Assembly (NCBI RefSeq): GCF_000384035.1
Contig: NZ_KB913024.1
Coordinates: 3,543,899-3,607,898 of the forward strand
DNA: 64,000 nucleotides
Direction of reading: 5' to 3'
DNA from: Actinopolyspora mortivallis DSM 44261
Lineage (GTDB): Bacteria > Actinomycetota > Actinomycetes > Mycobacteriales > Pseudonocardiaceae
Shown here: in pieces, positions 19,754-30,735 of the stretch
Layout: each line of letters starts with the position of its first letter
How positions within the stretch are numbered: position 1 is the first letter of the stretch
Notes under the pieces: model-generated
The model's database searches: none
What the model was told of the DNA's origin: nothing
Seen by the model: only the letters and a program-made list of their open reading frames with translations
Position numbers and translations under genes: made by a program

Positions 19754-22315
19754 TCAGCGGTGGTCGGAAGAACTCCCGTTCTCCCCTGTCGACGGCCCCG
19801 TCTCCTCGCCTCCGGAATTCCGTCCTCGGTCCTGCTCGGCGGACGTTTCCGCACTCGAATCAGTCGGGGACTGCTCGGTCCGCTCACCGGCCCCCTCCTC
19901 CGGGGAGGCGGAGGGTGGGGCGGGCTGCTGTCCCTGCTGGATCTGCTCGGTCTGCTGACCCTGCTGTTGGGAGGGGGGCTGTCCCCCGGTCTGCGGGCCA
20001 CCGGTCCCCGGCTGCCCGCCGCTCTCCCACGAGGGAGTCCAGTTGTGCTGGTTCGAGGCGGGAGGCTGGTAACCCGGCTGGGCGCCGGGAGAGGTCGCCG
20101 GGGTCCACCCGGGGGGAGCACCGTAGTTGGGCGGAACACCCTGCGGTGCGTACCCCTGGGGAGGAGCGGGGTAGGGCATCTGGGCCGTTCCCGGCTGCTG
20201 CCCCTGTGGGGGCGGGGGCTGCTGGGGATAGCCGCCCTGCTGCGGCTGCCCGGGGTAGCCCTGGGGCTGCGGCCCCTGCTGGTTCGGTCCCGGATATCCG
20301 GCACCCTGCTGCGGGCCGTAGCCGTTGGTTCCGGGCACCGCCCCCACCGGGGTCGGACTGGGCTGTTCCTCGACCGGGGGCGGCCAGGGCTCACCGCGTT
20401 CCATGGCCAGCTCGCCGGGCGTCTTGATCGGCGGCTTGTCCGAGGGGGTGCGTCCACCGAAGTCGTTGAACGCCGTGATCCGGGGACGCTTCTCGACCTC
20501 GGCGAAGATCCGCTCCAGGTCGGCGCGGTTGAGCGTCTCCTTCTCGATGACCTCCAGCACGAGGTTGTCGAGCACGTCCCGGTAGGTGTTCAGGATCTCC
20601 CACGCCTCGGTGTGCGCGGCTTCGATGAGCTTGCGCACCTCCTCGTCGATCTCGTGGGCCACCTCCAGCGAGTAGTTCGGCTGCTGGCCGGCGGAGCGTC
20701 CCAGGAAGGGATCCCCCTCCTCCTTGCCGTACTTGACGGCACCGAGCCGGGCGGTCATGCCGTACTCGGTGACCATCGCCCTGGCGATCTTCGTCGCCTG
20801 CTCGATGTCGCTGGAGGCCCCGGTGGTCGGCTCGTGGAAGACCAGTTCCTCCGCAGAACGCCCACCGAGTGCGAACACCAGACGGGCGATCATCTCCGAG
20901 CGGGTCATCATGTCCTTGTCGTCCTCGGGGACGACGAGAGCGTGCCCGCCGGTCTTGCCCCGCGGGAGGATCGTCAGCTTGTAGACGGGCTCCAGGTCGG
21001 GCATCGCCCAGGCGGCCAGGGCGTGACCACCCTCGTGGTAGGCGGTGATCTTCTTGTCCCGCTCCGAGATGACCTTGGTCTTGCGGCGCGGACCACCGAT
21101 CACCCGGTCGACCGACTCCTCCAGCGCCGCACCGGTGATGAGCTGCGCGTTCTCCCGAGCGGTCAGCAGGGCCGCCTCGTTGACCACGTTCTCCAGGTCG
21201 GCCCCGGAGAATCCCACGGTCCGTTTGGCCAGCCCGTCCAGGTCGACGTCGGCGCCCAACGGCTTGCCCTTGGTGTGCACGTTCAGGATCGCGCGTCGAC
21301 CCCGCAGGTCGGGCGCGGCCACCGGAATCTGACGGTCGAACCGCCCGGGGCGCAGCAGAGCCGGGTCGAGGATGTCGGAGCGGTTCGTCGCCGCGATCAG
21401 GATGATCCCGCCGCGGGAGTCGAACCCGTCCATCTCGACCAACAACTGGTTCAGGGTCTGCTCCCGCTCGTCGTGGCCGCCGCCGAGACCGGCCCCGCGT
21501 TGCCTGCCGACGGCGTCGATCTCGTCCACGAAGACGATGCACGGCGCGTTCTGCTTGGCCTGCTCGAACAGGTCGCGCACCCGGGAGGCACCGACACCGA
21601 CGAACATCTCCACGAAGTCCGAACCGGAGATCGAGTAGAACGGCACTCCGGCCTCACCGGCCACGGCACGGGCGAGCAGCGTCTTACCTGTGCCGGGAGG
21701 CCCGTAGAGCAGCACCCCCTTGGGGATCTTCGCGCCCAGCGCCTGGTACCGGCTCGGGTGCTGCAGGAAGTCCTTGATCTCGTGCAGCTCCTCGACGGCC
21801 TCGTCGGCCCCGGCGACGTCGCTGAACAACGTCTTGGGCATGTCCTTGGTGAACTGCTTGGCCTTGGACTTGCCGAAGTTCAGCACCTTGCTGCCGCCGC
21901 CCTGGGCGTTGTTCATCATCCACATCACCAGCAGGACCAGCAGTCCCAGCGGGATGAGATAGATGAACAACTGGCTCCAGATGGAGCTCTGGGAGACCTC
22001 GGAATCCCAGTTCGAGATACCGGACTGCTCTATCCGGTTGACGATGTCCTCGTTCGCACCGCTCGGATACTGGGCGATGATCCGGTTGCTGCCCTGAACC
22101 TGGACGCCGTCGTTCAGAGTCAGTTTCAGCCGCTGTTCCTTGTCCTCGATCGTGGCCTCGGCCACGTTCCCCTGCGAGATCTGGCGCAGAGCCGTGGAGG
22201 TCGACACGTCGGTGTATCCACGCGTGTCGTCGAAGAGCACGCTGAAGGCGTAGAACAGCAGCAACACCGCCAACAGCCACAGCAGCGGGTTGCGGAGCAG
22301 GCGCTTTCGGTCCAT
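19754..22315 (-). CDS. ftsH: ATP-dependent membrane zinc metalloprotease FtsH
   Basis: Hexameric AAA+ protease in the cytoplasmic membrane. The 853-residue protein has two transmembrane helices (about 9-27 and 115-135) flanking an extracytoplasmic domain. The AAA+ module has GPPGTGKT and [12 protein letters not shown], with the second region of homology RPGRFDRQI. The peptidase domain has HEGGH as HExxH and a downstream acidic zinc ligand. The last 215 or so residues are Pro/Gln/Gly-rich and longer than in most relatives. The folE gene follows closely. Confidence 0.97.
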   Translation of the reverse strand: MDRKRLLRNPLLWLLAVLLLFYAFSVLFDDTRGYTDVSTSTALRQISQGNVAEATIEDKEQRLKLTLNDGVQVQGSNRIIAQYPSGANEDIVNRIEQSGISNWDSEVSQSSIWSQLFIYLIPLGLLVLLVMWMMNNAQGGGSKVLNFGKSKAKQFTKDMPKTLFSDVAGADEAVEELHEIKDFLQHPSRYQALGAKIPKGVLLYGPPGTGKTLLARAVAGEAGVPFYSISGSDFVEMFVGVGASRVRDLFEQAKQNAPCIVFVDEIDAVGRQRGAGLGGGHDEREQTLNQLLVEMDGFDSRGGIILIAATNRSDILDPALLRPGRFDRQIPVAAPDLRGRRAILNVHTKGKPLGADVDLDGLAKRTVGFSGADLENVVNEAALLTARENAQLITGAALEESVDRVIGGPRRKTKVISERDKKITAYHEGGHALAAWAMPDLEPVYKLTILPRGKTGGHALVVPEDDKDMMTRSEMIARLVFALGGRSAEELVFHEPTTGASSDIEQATKIARAMVTEYGMTARLGAVKYGKEEGDPFLGRSAGQQPNYSLEVAHEIDEEVRKLIEAAHTEAWEILNTYRDVLDNLVLEVIEKETLNRADLERIFAEVEKRPRITAFNDFGGRTPSDKPPIKTPGELAMERGEPWPPPVEEQPSPTPVGAVPGTNGYGPQQGAGYPGPNQQGPQPQGYPGQPQQGGYPQQPPPPQGQQPGTAQMPYPAPPQGYAPQGVPPNYGAPPGWTPATSPGAQPGYQPPASNQHNWTPSWESGGQPGTGGPQTGGQPPSQQQGQQTEQIQQGQQPAPPSASPEEGAGERTEQSPTDSSAETSAEQDRGRNSGGEETGPSTGENGSSSDHR

Positions 22316-22657
22316 TCACTTGCGGCCGCGGCGCGGCCTCGACCCTCCCTGACTGTCACGTCGGGTGGTGGCGGGCGTCCATTCAACGTCCACCCCCGGT
22401 TCGGCCCAGCGTACCGGTCCCACCAGCGTGAAACTGAGCGAACCGAGCCACAGCCGTCCAGGGTACCCGCCCCTGGATTTCCAACGGGTCACACGCCGGA
22501 TTAGTTCCCACCACCTCCCCACCGGTGGTACGACACACCGACGAGGACCCGCCCGAGCCGTTCTCCGAGGTCGACCCCGGAGAAGGACTCCACGCGGGCG
22601 CTTTCCGTCCCCTTTCGGTTGTACCCGCCACCACGACACCACGGGAACCGCGCGGAA

Positions 22658-23251
22658 TCAGGTCCCGGAGGTGTAGACCTTCGGATCGAGGCTACCGATG
22701 TAGGGGAGGTCGCGGTAGCGCTCCGCGAAGTCGAGCCCGTAGCCCACGACGAACTCGTTGGGGATGTCGAAGCCGACGTACCTGACCGGGATCTCGACCT
22801 GCACCGCGTCCGGCTTACGCAACAGGGTGCACACCTCGAGCGAGGCGGGGTTGCGCGCGGTCAGGTTCTTCAGCAACCAGGACAGCGTCAGCCCCGAGTC
22901 GATGATGTCCTCGACGACCAGCACGTGCTTGTCCGCGATGTCCCGGTCCAGATCCTTGAGGATCCGCACGACCCCGGAGGAGGAGGTCGAGGACCCGTAG
23001 GAGCTGACCGCCATGAACTCCAGCTGGGCAGGCCGGGGAAGCGCCCGGGCCAAATCGGTCATCACCATGACTGCGCCCTTGAGGACCCCCACCAGTACCA
23101 GATCCCCGCCGTGGAGCTGCCCGTAGTCCTCGTCGATCTGCTTGGCCAGTTCGGTGATCTTGTCGTTGATCTGCTGCTCGGAGATGAGCACGGAGGCAAT
23201 GTCGCCGTCGTACACGGCCCGCCTTCCCCTCTCGATTGGGTCGCTGTTCAC
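22658..23251 (-). CDS. hpt: Hypoxanthine phosphoribosyltransferase Hpt
   Basis: Purine salvage enzyme converting hypoxanthine or guanine plus PRPP to IMP or GMP. The 197-residue protein has the PRPP loop [14 protein letters not shown], the flexible-loop [11 protein letters not shown], and [29 protein letters not shown]. The GTG at 23251 overlaps the TGA of tilS by 4 nt. The tilS-hpt-ftsH order is ancient and shared by firmicutes and actinobacteria. Confidence 0.96.
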   Translation of the reverse strand: MNSDPIERGRRAVYDGDIASVLISEQQINDKITELAKQIDEDYGQLHGGDLVLVGVLKGAVMVMTDLARALPRPAQLEFMAVSSYGSSTSSSGVVRILKDLDRDIADKHVLVVEDIIDSGLTLSWLLKNLTARNPASLEVCTLLRKPDAVQVEIPVRYVGFDIPNEFVVGYGLDFAERYRDLPYIGSLDPKVYTSGT

Positions 23252-24288
23252 CCGTCGCTCGCTCGTTCTTCGATTCGGCGACCCCCGCATTCCACCAGAA
23301 GAGTTCCGCGCACACGAATCAGCTCGAACCCTCCGGGCAGAGCGTGACCACCCTGACCGCGCCAGTCACCGACCAGCGCGTCCGCCTCACGCAGATGGGC
23401 ATCGCTGAGCTCGGGGACACCACACGCGCGCAGCCAGTCCCGCAGCACTCGTCTGCGCAGCGAAGGCGGGTTCGAGGCCAGCGCCTGCGCGTCGAGTCCC
23501 TCCGGGGTGCGCACCCGCGCGCGCAGCTCCTCGGCGAGCGCGTCCAGCGCGTCCGCGTCCTCCCGGAGCTGCGCCGCCGTCCGGGACAGGGCGGAGGCAA
23601 CCCCACCCTGCAACACGTCCTCCATCAGGGGCAACACTTCGGTGCGCAGCCGTACCCTGGTGAAACGGGAGTCCGTGTTGTGCGGATCCCTCCACGGGGA
23701 CAGCCCCAGTTCGGCACAGACCGCCTCGGTGGTCCGGCGGGAGACCTCCAGCAGCGGACGCAGCCACGGCGGATCCACCGGCCGCATCCCCGCCACCGAC
23801 CGGGGGCCGGAGCCCCTCCCCAGGCCGAGCAACACCGTCTCGGCCTGGTCGTCCCTGGTGTGTCCCAGCAGCACGGGAGACCCCTCCGGTCGGCACCGGC
23901 GCAGCGCCTCGTAACGAGCACGGCGGGCCGCCGCTTCGGGTCCCCCACCGCCCCGCGGGGTGACCCGCACCGTCTCCACCCCGGAGCAACCGAGCCCTCC
24001 CAGTTGTTCGGCCGCCCGTGAGGCCACCGCCTCCGAACCCTCCTGCAGGCCGTGGTCGACGACCACCGCGCGCACCGGAACGTGGCGGTGACGGCCGACG
24101 TACACCGCCGCCGCGGCCAACGCGAGCGAATCAGGCCCGCCGGAGCAGGCCACCACCAGCGGTTTTCCCCGGTAACGGGCGGCCTGTTCGGAATCGAGCA
24201 GTCTGCGCACCGCGACGCGAATCTCACTCACACAGGGGGCTGGAGGCACACCGGAATTGTGCCCCTCACCCTCCGGGTTCGCGGCCAC
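23248..24288 (-). CDS. tilS: tRNA(Ile)-lysidine synthetase TilS
   Basis: Modifies C34 of tRNA-Ile(CAU) to lysidine so that it reads AUA. The 346-residue protein has the N-type ATP-pyrophosphatase P-loop [36 protein letters not shown] and RPLLEVSR. Residues after 230 form the TilS middle helical domain. It ends in GTGA overlap with hpt. A GTG about 20 codons in is a possible later start. Confidence 0.94.
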   Translation of the reverse strand: MAANPEGEGHNSGVPPAPCVSEIRVAVRRLLDSEQAARYRGKPLVVACSGGPDSLALAAAAVYVGRHRHVPVRAVVVDHGLQEGSEAVASRAAEQLGGLGCSGVETVRVTPRGGGGPEAAARRARYEALRRCRPEGSPVLLGHTRDDQAETVLLGLGRGSGPRSVAGMRPVDPPWLRPLLEVSRRTTEAVCAELGLSPWRDPHNTDSRFTRVRLRTEVLPLMEDVLQGGVASALSRTAAQLREDADALDALAEELRARVRTPEGLDAQALASNPPSLRRRVLRDWLRACGVPELSDAHLREADALVGDWRGQGGHALPGGFELIRVRGTLLVECGGRRIEERASDG

Positions 24289-24309
24289 CGGTCACGCGGC
24301 GGCGTGCGG

Positions 24310-25500
24310 TCACCCGTGCACCCGGCGCACCCACTCGGCCGGAGCGGACAGTTCCGCGCGGGTCGGCAGATGGTCGGGACGGCTCCACACCGCGTTGAAC
24401 CCGTCCATGCCCACCGTGTCCACCACGTGCCGGGTGAACTCGGCGCCCTTGGCGTACTGCTTGATCTTCGCGTCCATCCCCAGCAGACTCCGCAGCACCC
24501 TGTCCAACAGCCCCCCGCCCGCGCGGCGGCGGGTGAACCGCTCCCGGATCGTGCGCACGCTGGGAACGACCCGGGGGCCGACCGCGTCCATCACGTGGTC
24601 GGCGTGGCCCTCCAACAGGGTGGAGACAGCGATGATCCGGTCCAGAGCCGCGCGCTGCCGCGGTGTCTGCAACAGCTCCACCAGCCCCAACACCCCGGGA
24701 CTGGTGTCGGACTCCCGGGAACGGCCGGAACGCACCTCCCGCACCGCCGCCGGCATCCTGCTCAGCATCTCGCCCGTGGAGCCGTCCATCTCCCCCATGA
24801 GCTCACCCACGCTGTCGGCGAAGTACTCGCGCAGCCAGGGGACCGCGTTGAACTGCAACCGGTGGGTGGACTCGTGCAGGCACACCCACATGTGGAAGTC
24901 CCGCTCCGGGACGTCCAGCGCGCGCTGGGCCGTCACGATGTTCGGTGCCACCAGCAACAACCTGCCCGGATCCTCGTCCGCCGACCCGGCGGGGGCGAAG
25001 GGGTCGTACTGCCCCAGCACCTTGCTGCCGAGATAGGCCAGCACCACGCCGGCCTGCAGTCCCGCACCACGACTGCTGACCGCCGCCAACAGCTCACCGG
25101 AGCGCTCCGCCCCGGCGGACACGGCGTTCTCGACGGCCGTCTCGGTCAGCTCGGCCAACCCTCTGCTCGCGCAGTGCAGCCATCCGGGCCGGTCCACCAC
25201 GTCTCCGGAACGCACGGGCAGTTCCGCGCCCAACCCGGTCACCTCGCGCACATGGGTTTCGGCTCCCACGCTGTACTCGCGCAGGCTCGCCACCGCACTG
25301 TCCGCCTCGGCGCGGGAGATCTCCGGTCCCGGACCGAGCAGCCTGGCGGCCGTGCCCACGGCGAGATCCCAGTCGATCGTCCCCGACCCAGCCCCGGCGG
25401 CCGCACGTTCGTCCCGGATCCGTCCGGAACGCTCCGGGCCGCCGTACCCGGACACCGTACGACGCGGCGGCACGGAGAACGCGGAAGCACGAACACTCAC
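24310..25500 (-). CDS. Zinc-dependent metalloprotease-like protein (DUF2342 family)
   Basis: A 396-residue protein in the actinobacterial family once labelled 'coenzyme F420 biosynthesis associated' and now treated as putative zinc hydrolases. It has WVCLHESTHRLQF (HExxH-type site) near residue 203 and the conserved EYFADSVGELMG, TLLEGHADHVMDAVGP and AKIKQYAKGAEFTRHVVDTVGMDGFNAVW blocks. The Glu/Asp of LEGHADH are likely third-ligand candidates. It sits between dacB and tilS, as Rv3626c does. Substrate unknown. Confidence 0.88.
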   Translation of the reverse strand: MSVRASAFSVPPRRTVSGYGGPERSGRIRDERAAAGAGSGTIDWDLAVGTAARLLGPGPEISRAEADSAVASLREYSVGAETHVREVTGLGAELPVRSGDVVDRPGWLHCASRGLAELTETAVENAVSAGAERSGELLAAVSSRGAGLQAGVVLAYLGSKVLGQYDPFAPAGSADEDPGRLLLVAPNIVTAQRALDVPERDFHMWVCLHESTHRLQFNAVPWLREYFADSVGELMGEMDGSTGEMLSRMPAAVREVRSGRSRESDTSPGVLGLVELLQTPRQRAALDRIIAVSTLLEGHADHVMDAVGPRVVPSVRTIRERFTRRRAGGGLLDRVLRSLLGMDAKIKQYAKGAEFTRHVVDTVGMDGFNAVWSRPDHLPTRAELSAPAEWVRRVHG

Positions 25501-25564
25501 AGCACTGACCGTACACGCATCGGAGCAGGGCGGCGAACCTCGGAAGGAGCGCCCCGGAGGCCGG

Positions 25565-27697
25565 TCACCGGCAACCGCACTCGTGCAGGTGCGCGGCCAT
25601 TTTGTCCAGCAGCGGACGGGCCCGCGCGGCCTGGCTGTCGTTGGTGAGGAACGCGAAACCCAACAGGCGTCCGTCCTCGGTGACCACCGTGCCCGCCAGC
25701 GCGTTCACCCCGGTGAGCGTTCCCGTTTTCGCCCGCACCCAACCGCGTGCCTCCGCGGAACGCCCGTCCTCGTAGCGTCCGGCGAGGCTGCCGGTGGCAC
25801 CGGCGATCGGGACCGCGGTGAGCAGCGGACGCAACCGCGCGCTGGCTCCGGAGGGACTGTCCGCCGGCGCGCTCGCGGTGCGCAACACCTCCCCCAGCAA
25901 CCGGGGGGTCACCCGGTCCCGCTCGGAGAGACCGCTGCCGTCCCGCAGGCGGAGTCCGTCCGTGTCGAAGCCGTGCTCCTCCAACACCTCGCGCACCGCC
26001 TCCGTGGCTCCGGAGAACGAGGGCTCGTGACCGGTGGCGATCGCGACCTGGCGCGCCACGGCCTCGGCCAGCACGTTGTCCGAGTCCCGTAACAGCTTGC
26101 CCACCAGCTCCCGTAACGGCGGGGACTCGACCTCGGCGACTTCGGAGGAACCCTCCCGGACTGTCGTGGTGGTCACCGACTCGGAGGACACCCCGAGTCG
26201 GGAGGCCAGTTCCCTGCCCGCGTCGAGAGCCGGTTCATGGCCGCGCGCACTGACCTTGCTCGTGGGATCGTCGCGCCCTCCGTCGAGCATCACCGGACGC
26301 ATCGGGGCGATGTATCCCCGGTCCACGTCGTCCGGGTCCCAACCGGAGGCCAGCGTGGGACCGCTGTACCGACTCACGTCCACCTTGACCGACTCGATCT
26401 CGCCTGTGGTGGTCTCGCGGATCTCGCGCACCAGCTCGTCCAGCCGCGCCGCCCCCGGATACACCGACTCCTCCCCCTCGGGGAGGGCGGACAGCGTGGG
26501 ATCCCCACCGCCCACCAGCACCAGGCTGCCCGGGTCCTCGCCCCGCACCACCGTGGTGCGGAACCGGAAGTCGTGGTCGACGGCCAGCAGCGCGGCGCAC
26601 GAGGTGAGCAGCTTGTTCGTCGACGCCGGGGTCATGGCCCGTTCCTCGTGATGACTCCACAGCACCTTCCCGCTGGCGGAGTCCAGCACCACTCCACCGA
26701 ACTCACCCAGCTCCGGGCGCGCGGCCGTGTCGTCGAGCGCGGCGGCCAGGCCGTCCCGGGTCGGGGTCGGGGCGGTTGAGTCCAGTCCTCGGACCGAGGG
26801 GTTCAGCCATGCGAGCGCGGGTCCGTCGGACCGGGGAGTGGTCCCGCCCCACCAGGCCAGTGTTCCGAGCACCGCGGTGCAGCCGAGCACGACCACCCCC
26901 ACCAGGGCGAGGAGCACGGTCGGCTTCCTGCCGAGTCCTCTCCTCCGGGTTGATCCCTCGTCATCGCCGGGTGTGTCCTCCCCGGCAGTAGCGGCCGGTT
27001 CGCCGACGGCCTGTTCGGCCGGGGGCTGTTCACCGAGGGCCTGTTCGGCCGAGGACTCCCCGCCGGAGTCGGTGTCCTCCGCCGGAGCCCGTGGTGGAGC
27101 CGTCCCGGTCGAGGGCGGGGCCTGCCCGGAACCGACGGTCCGCCCGGAGGACGGGAACACGGGGAGAGTGGTCGAGGGCATCCCGAAGTCGGAGGGCTCC
27201 GCCGGGCGCTCGGGGGCTGGGGGGACGTTGCCCGCCAGCGCGTTCCCGGTGAAGGGGTCTGCCCCACCGGCACCCTCACCTCGCTCGTCCGAGGCCCCCG
27301 GAACTCCGGAGGAACCGCAGGCCCCCTCTCCGCCGACGACGGGGATCGTCGTGGTCGGGGGATCCGAGATCGGGTCACTCGGCCACGGCCCGGCGGGGGA
27401 GTCCGGCTCCTCCCGTTCCCCCTCGGGGTCGGGATCACGGGAGGCTGTGCGCAGCCGTTGCGTGCTCTCGACAGCTGCCTCGTCGTGCTCCGGCCACTCC
27501 GGTACCGGCTCGGAATCCGCCCCCGGGGTGGCCTCCTCGGGGTCCTCGGTGGGCCAGGCCGGGGACTGCTCGTCCCCTCGCGAGCACGTGGCGTCCCGCT
27601 CGCCGGAGACGGCGGCGGCACCGGTGTCCGCCTCCTCGGAGACGTCGGTCTCCGTGTACTCGCCGGTCTCGCCCTCCGGTTCCTGGGGCTCGGGCAC
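25565..27697 (-). CDS. dacB: D-alanyl-D-alanine carboxypeptidase/endopeptidase (PBP4/DacB, S13 family)
   Basis: Low-molecular-weight penicillin-binding protein that trims or cleaves peptidoglycan stem peptides outside the membrane. The catalytic part (about 300-710) has SxxK as STNK, SxN as SDN and KTG in AKTGTLTG. A single helix at about 261-282 anchors it. The first 255 residues are a cytosolic, acidic, Pro-rich disordered region with a short EQ-ALGEQ-type repeat, so the protein is far longer than the roughly 460-residue mycobacterial homologue. The GTG at 27697 has AGGAGGAG upstream. Confidence 0.92.
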   Translation of the reverse strand: MPEPQEPEGETGEYTETDVSEEADTGAAAVSGERDATCSRGDEQSPAWPTEDPEEATPGADSEPVPEWPEHDEAAVESTQRLRTASRDPDPEGEREEPDSPAGPWPSDPISDPPTTTIPVVGGEGACGSSGVPGASDERGEGAGGADPFTGNALAGNVPPAPERPAEPSDFGMPSTTLPVFPSSGRTVGSGQAPPSTGTAPPRAPAEDTDSGGESSAEQALGEQPPAEQAVGEPAATAGEDTPGDDEGSTRRRGLGRKPTVLLALVGVVVLGCTAVLGTLAWWGGTTPRSDGPALAWLNPSVRGLDSTAPTPTRDGLAAALDDTAARPELGEFGGVVLDSASGKVLWSHHEERAMTPASTNKLLTSCAALLAVDHDFRFRTTVVRGEDPGSLVLVGGGDPTLSALPEGEESVYPGAARLDELVREIRETTTGEIESVKVDVSRYSGPTLASGWDPDDVDRGYIAPMRPVMLDGGRDDPTSKVSARGHEPALDAGRELASRLGVSSESVTTTTVREGSSEVAEVESPPLRELVGKLLRDSDNVLAEAVARQVAIATGHEPSFSGATEAVREVLEEHGFDTDGLRLRDGSGLSERDRVTPRLLGEVLRTASAPADSPSGASARLRPLLTAVPIAGATGSLAGRYEDGRSAEARGWVRAKTGTLTGVNALAGTVVTEDGRLLGFAFLTNDSQAARARPLLDKMAAHLHECGCR

Positions 27698-28229
27698 GGG
27701 ACTCCTCCTGGGCTACTGCCTGTCCGCGGGTGCGATCTCGCGCACTGTCGTGCGGCTGGAACGGCTGACGTGTCCCACACTAGATGCGCCGGAACGACAG
27801 GCGGGCACAGCCACACCCGAAAGAGCCGGAGACGAGGGACACGATGCGAGGACCCCTGCCGCAGGGCTCGCCGTGGGGCGGGTCGGTGACGGCCCGGTCA
27901 CGACACGCCCGCGGGTGGAGGCGAACGGTTCGCCCGTGCTCGACGTCGGCCCGCCGCTCGGCACCGTCGTGGGACGGCCCGCCAAGCCGGATCCGGGAAC
28001 GCTCACTTACGCTGTACGCGCATTCCACCGGCGAGCGGCGAGGGTCGTCGTGCGGCCTGCGCGCCGCCGCGACCGACCCGACGCCGGACGGTCCGCCAGT
28101 GCGCGGGCGATCGGGGACTCCCCGAGAAAGGGTCGGCAACGGCACGGCCGTTCCGGCGACATCCGAGCGGTCGGCGGACCGCACGAGGGGTCGCCGTCCG
28201 AAACACCGTCAGGACGAATGAGGAACCGC
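27698..28229. other. Divergent intergenic region between dacB and ppa
   Basis: About 530 bp with no credible gene. Several frames stay open because of high GC, but the translations are Arg/Ser/Pro-rich with no consistent third-position bias. It must carry the divergent promoters. A TAGTGT element near 27780 on the minus strand is a candidate -10 for dacB. Confidence 0.5.
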
Positions 28230-28718
28230 GTGGACTTCGACGTCACGATCGAGATCCCCAAGGGGAACCGCAACAAGTACGAGGTGGACCACGAGACGGG
28301 GCGGATCCGTCTCGACCGGACGCTGTTCACCGCCACCCAGTACCCGGCCGACTACGGGTTCATCGAGCACACCCTCGGCGAGGACGGAGACCCGTTGGAC
28401 GCGCTCGTGCTCGTGCAGGAGCCGACCTTCCCCGGCTGCCTGATCAGTGCACGCGCGATCGGAATGTTCCGGATGCGCGACGAGAAGGGCGGCGACGACA
28501 AGATCATCTGTGTTCCCGCCGACGATCCCCGGCAGGAGCACATCCGGGACATCCACCACGTCCAGGAGTTCCACCGGCTGGAGATCCAGCACTTCTTCGA
28601 GGTCTACAAGGATCTCGAACCGGCCAAGAGCGTCGAGGGAGCCACCTGGGTCGGCAGGGACGACGCCGAGGCGGAGATCAAGCGTTCGTACGAACGCGCC
28701 AAGGAGCAGGGGCACTGA
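28230..28718 (+). CDS. ppa: Inorganic pyrophosphatase Ppa (family I)
   Basis: Cytosolic Mg-dependent hydrolysis of PPi to phosphate. The 162-residue protein matches the mycobacterial Ppa length. It has [23 protein letters not shown], the signature GDPLDALVL in the metal-site loop, ADDPRQ and [11 protein letters not shown]. The GTG at 28230 is chosen because AGGA lies 6 nt upstream and it gives the conserved (M/V)[11 protein letters not shown] start; an ATG at 28218 is in frame. A membrane pyrophosphatase is encoded at 42.4-44.8 kb. Confidence 0.97.
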   Translation: MDFDVTIEIPKGNRNKYEVDHETGRIRLDRTLFTATQYPADYGFIEHTLGEDGDPLDALVLVQEPTFPGCLISARAIGMFRMRDEKGGDDKIICVPADDPRQEHIRDIHHVQEFHRLEIQHFFEVYKDLEPAKSVEGATWVGRDDAEAEIKRSYERAKEQGH

Positions 28719-28743
28719 CCTCTTCCCGGAATGCGGAACCGAC

Positions 28744-28775
28744 GAGGGTCCCCACCCGGTGCGGTGGGGACCCTC
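28744..28775 (+). terminator. Terminator hairpin after ppa
   Basis: A perfect 13-bp stem (GAGGGTCCCCACC at 28744-28756, complement at 28763-28775) with a 6-nt loop lies 25 nt past the ppa stop. There is no strong U-run, as is common in actinobacteria. Confidence 0.75.
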
Positions 28776-28859
28776 GCGTTCCGAGGGCGCCGGTCCCGTA
28801 CCGGGGCGGCGACGGCGAACACACGCGGTCCCGCCCCGGAGGGAGGCGTCACCGACGTT

Positions 28860-29294
28860 CTACCGGCCGCTGATCGGCAGCCCGCCGAGGAGTCCTCCGA
28901 GCGGGGAGTCGCCGAGCAGGTCCCCACCGGTGGACGGGGCGGAGGCCCCGTCGCGCCGCCGCAGGTCTTCCGGCAGCACACCGCTCGTCTCGTCCACGGA
29001 GTGGGCGTCGGCGATCCCGGGGACGGGCTGATCGTGGCCGGGGAGCCCCGCGGGCACGGCGGGAACGTCGTCGCCGGAACGAGCGCTCGCCCCGGGAGCG
29101 GAAACGACGTCTCCGACCACTTTCTCGGCGGAGTGCAGGGTCGTGGCCGTGTGGTGGGCGGCCTGGGCGGTGCTTCCGTCGGTGGGCAGCTCGCTCGGCA
29201 GGGCGGGGGTCTCCGCCACGGCGGTGCCCGCGAGTCCGACGGCGCCCGCGCTTCCCGCCAACAGAGCGGCCGCTGCGCTCACAGTGCGTTTCAT
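28860..29294 (-). CDS. Small secreted protein of unknown function
   Basis: A 144-residue protein with a clear Sec signal peptide (MKRTVSAAAALLAGSAG...GTAVAE, cleavage about residue 27) followed by an Ala/Pro/Asp-rich, poorly ordered mature part. A Gly/Leu-rich end (GGLLGGLPISG) recalls small actinobacterial surface proteins without matching chaplins. The ATG at 29294 is followed by Lys-Arg as expected of a signal peptide. I do not recognise a family. Confidence 0.7.
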   Translation of the reverse strand: MKRTVSAAAALLAGSAGAVGLAGTAVAETPALPSELPTDGSTAQAAHHTATTLHSAEKVVGDVVSAPGASARSGDDVPAVPAGLPGHDQPVPGIADAHSVDETSGVLPEDLRRRDGASAPSTGGDLLGDSPLGGLLGGLPISGR

Positions 29295-29457
29295 CGCCTT
29301 GCTCCTCTCTGCACAGGGGGCGGTCCTGCGCGCCGCAAAGAGCCTACGGAAACGCCACTGGACACGGTTCAGCGATTACCGACAACCGGCCTTACACGAA
29401 AAGTAATCAAAAACTCCCCAGTTACCCCTCCGCTACAATCCGACTCACACCAAAGGG

Positions 29458-30285
29458 TCAAACAAGAGTGTCCGGGAGGACGGCGGGCCCCACCTGTTGC
29501 TGACGTTTGGCGTGTTCGTCCAACAACACCTCGGCCTCGTTGGCGAACTCGGCGTAGGCGGCCTGCTCACTGTCGAAACGGCGGTACTTGCCCACACGCA
29601 ACTCCACCGAGTGGTACTCCCGCTCCAGGGAGTCGGCGGTGAACTGCAGGTTCACGCTGCGCTCCCGGTACTTCCCGTACCCGGACAGCGCCGCCGTCAC
29701 GGCCACCACGAGACTCAGCCCGACGGCCACCCACCGCGCGGGGGCCATCGACACGGAGGCCGCGGCGACCACCGAGGTCACTATCGACCCGGAGATGACC
29801 ACCATCTGCAACGTGTTGTGCACGGAACGGTAGCGGCGGGCCTGTCTGCGGTAGGCGCGCACCGCGTCCGGCAGGTACACGCGGTAACGCTTGTGCGCGG
29901 ACAACAGGTCCCCCGAACCCACCTCCTCCAGCAACTGTTCGCGCCGCGCCTGGTTCAGCTCACGCAGTTCGATCGCCATACCGCGTACCTTGAAGTACTG
30001 GCGGTACAGGAGGAAGGCAGAACACACTACGGAGATCACCGAAATCACCGAGACGAGTGTGATCATCCCCCATCCCGGCGTTCCCAGCACGAAGTAGCTC
30101 ACGGCCGAGGCGAGCAACGCCACGTTCACGGGCAGTGCCCACACGACCAGCAGACGTCGTAACAGCAGCGCCCGATGCGCCTGCTCGGAGAGGTCCGCGA
30201 TGCGTCGCGCGACGTCATCGGGTGGCGAGTCGGCGGAGAGCACACCTCCTCCGACTATCCCCGTACTGACCTCGGTACTGCTCAT
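29458..30285 (-). CDS. SLATT/DUF4231-type two-hairpin membrane protein
   Basis: A 275-residue protein with two pairs of transmembrane helices (about 48-92 and 163-205) separated by a charged cytosolic helical region. It ends with a conserved soluble block (YRERSVNLQFTADSLEREYHSVELRVGKY). This layout fits the DUF4231/SLATT group, which has been proposed from genomics to act as pore-forming effectors in conflict systems. No nucleotide-signal synthase lies beside it here, so that role is only a hypothesis. The ATG at 30285 has AAGGG 6 nt upstream. Confidence 0.7.
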   Translation of the reverse strand: MSSTEVSTGIVGGGVLSADSPPDDVARRIADLSEQAHRALLLRRLLVVWALPVNVALLASAVSYFVLGTPGWGMITLVSVISVISVVCSAFLLYRQYFKVRGMAIELRELNQARREQLLEEVGSGDLLSAHKRYRVYLPDAVRAYRRQARRYRSVHNTLQMVVISGSIVTSVVAAASVSMAPARWVAVGLSLVVAVTAALSGYGKYRERSVNLQFTADSLEREYHSVELRVGKYRRFDSEQAAYAEFANEAEVLLDEHAKRQQQVGPAVLPDTLV

Positions 30286-30388
30286 CACACGATCCCTTCA
30301 CGGCGTCACTGTGATCGAAATAGCTCAACAGCGTTACTGCAATCGGCTGACGGGGTGACGCCCGAGCTGATCGAATAACGGAACGCGT

Positions 30389-30414
30389 TCGGTACCTCCG
30401 AACGGAGGTACCGA
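30389..30414. repeat. Perfect 12-bp inverted repeat upstream of the SLATT gene
   Basis: TCGGTACCTCCG at 30389-30400 and its exact complement at 30403-30414 are separated by only AA. It lies about 105 bp before the SLATT/DUF4231 start codon. It could be an operator or a transcription end for anything arising in the empty region; no U-run follows on either strand. Confidence 0.6.
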
Positions 30415-30723
30415 TCCCGCTCACCGGCGACCACCGACCCGCCACCTCACCCACGAGCTCTCCCAGACGATCACACGCGTCATGAACACGGGTTGTACCA
30501 CTTCGGACACTCTTCTCCGACACGGTCTCCCACACCGTTGCCCTGCCCGGAGAAAGACCCGGTTCCGGGTACTCGACCACGACGGAAAGCCAACATACCG
30601 AACCGGAGAACACGCTTTCCGGGCAAGCACGGCGGATCGAAGCGACGTCTCCCCCACCCGCGCGGACGGCACCGCCACGGGTCGTCGTTCGCGTGCACCA
30701 CTCGGCGGAGCCGACGACACTTC

Positions 30724-30735
30724 CCCGCTAGCGGG
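30724..30735. repeat. 12-bp palindrome with matching flanks
   Basis: CCCGCTAGCGGG is perfectly self-complementary. After one mismatched base on each side, ACTT and AAGT extend the symmetry, so the full dyad spans about 30719-30740. It lies in the empty region far from any start codon. Confidence 0.5.

Noticed and set aside
19178-22504. A long plus-strand open frame opposite ftsH and folE
   Set aside because: Low-complexity translation rich in Leu/Gly/Arg, and the opposite strand encodes intact FtsH and FolE.
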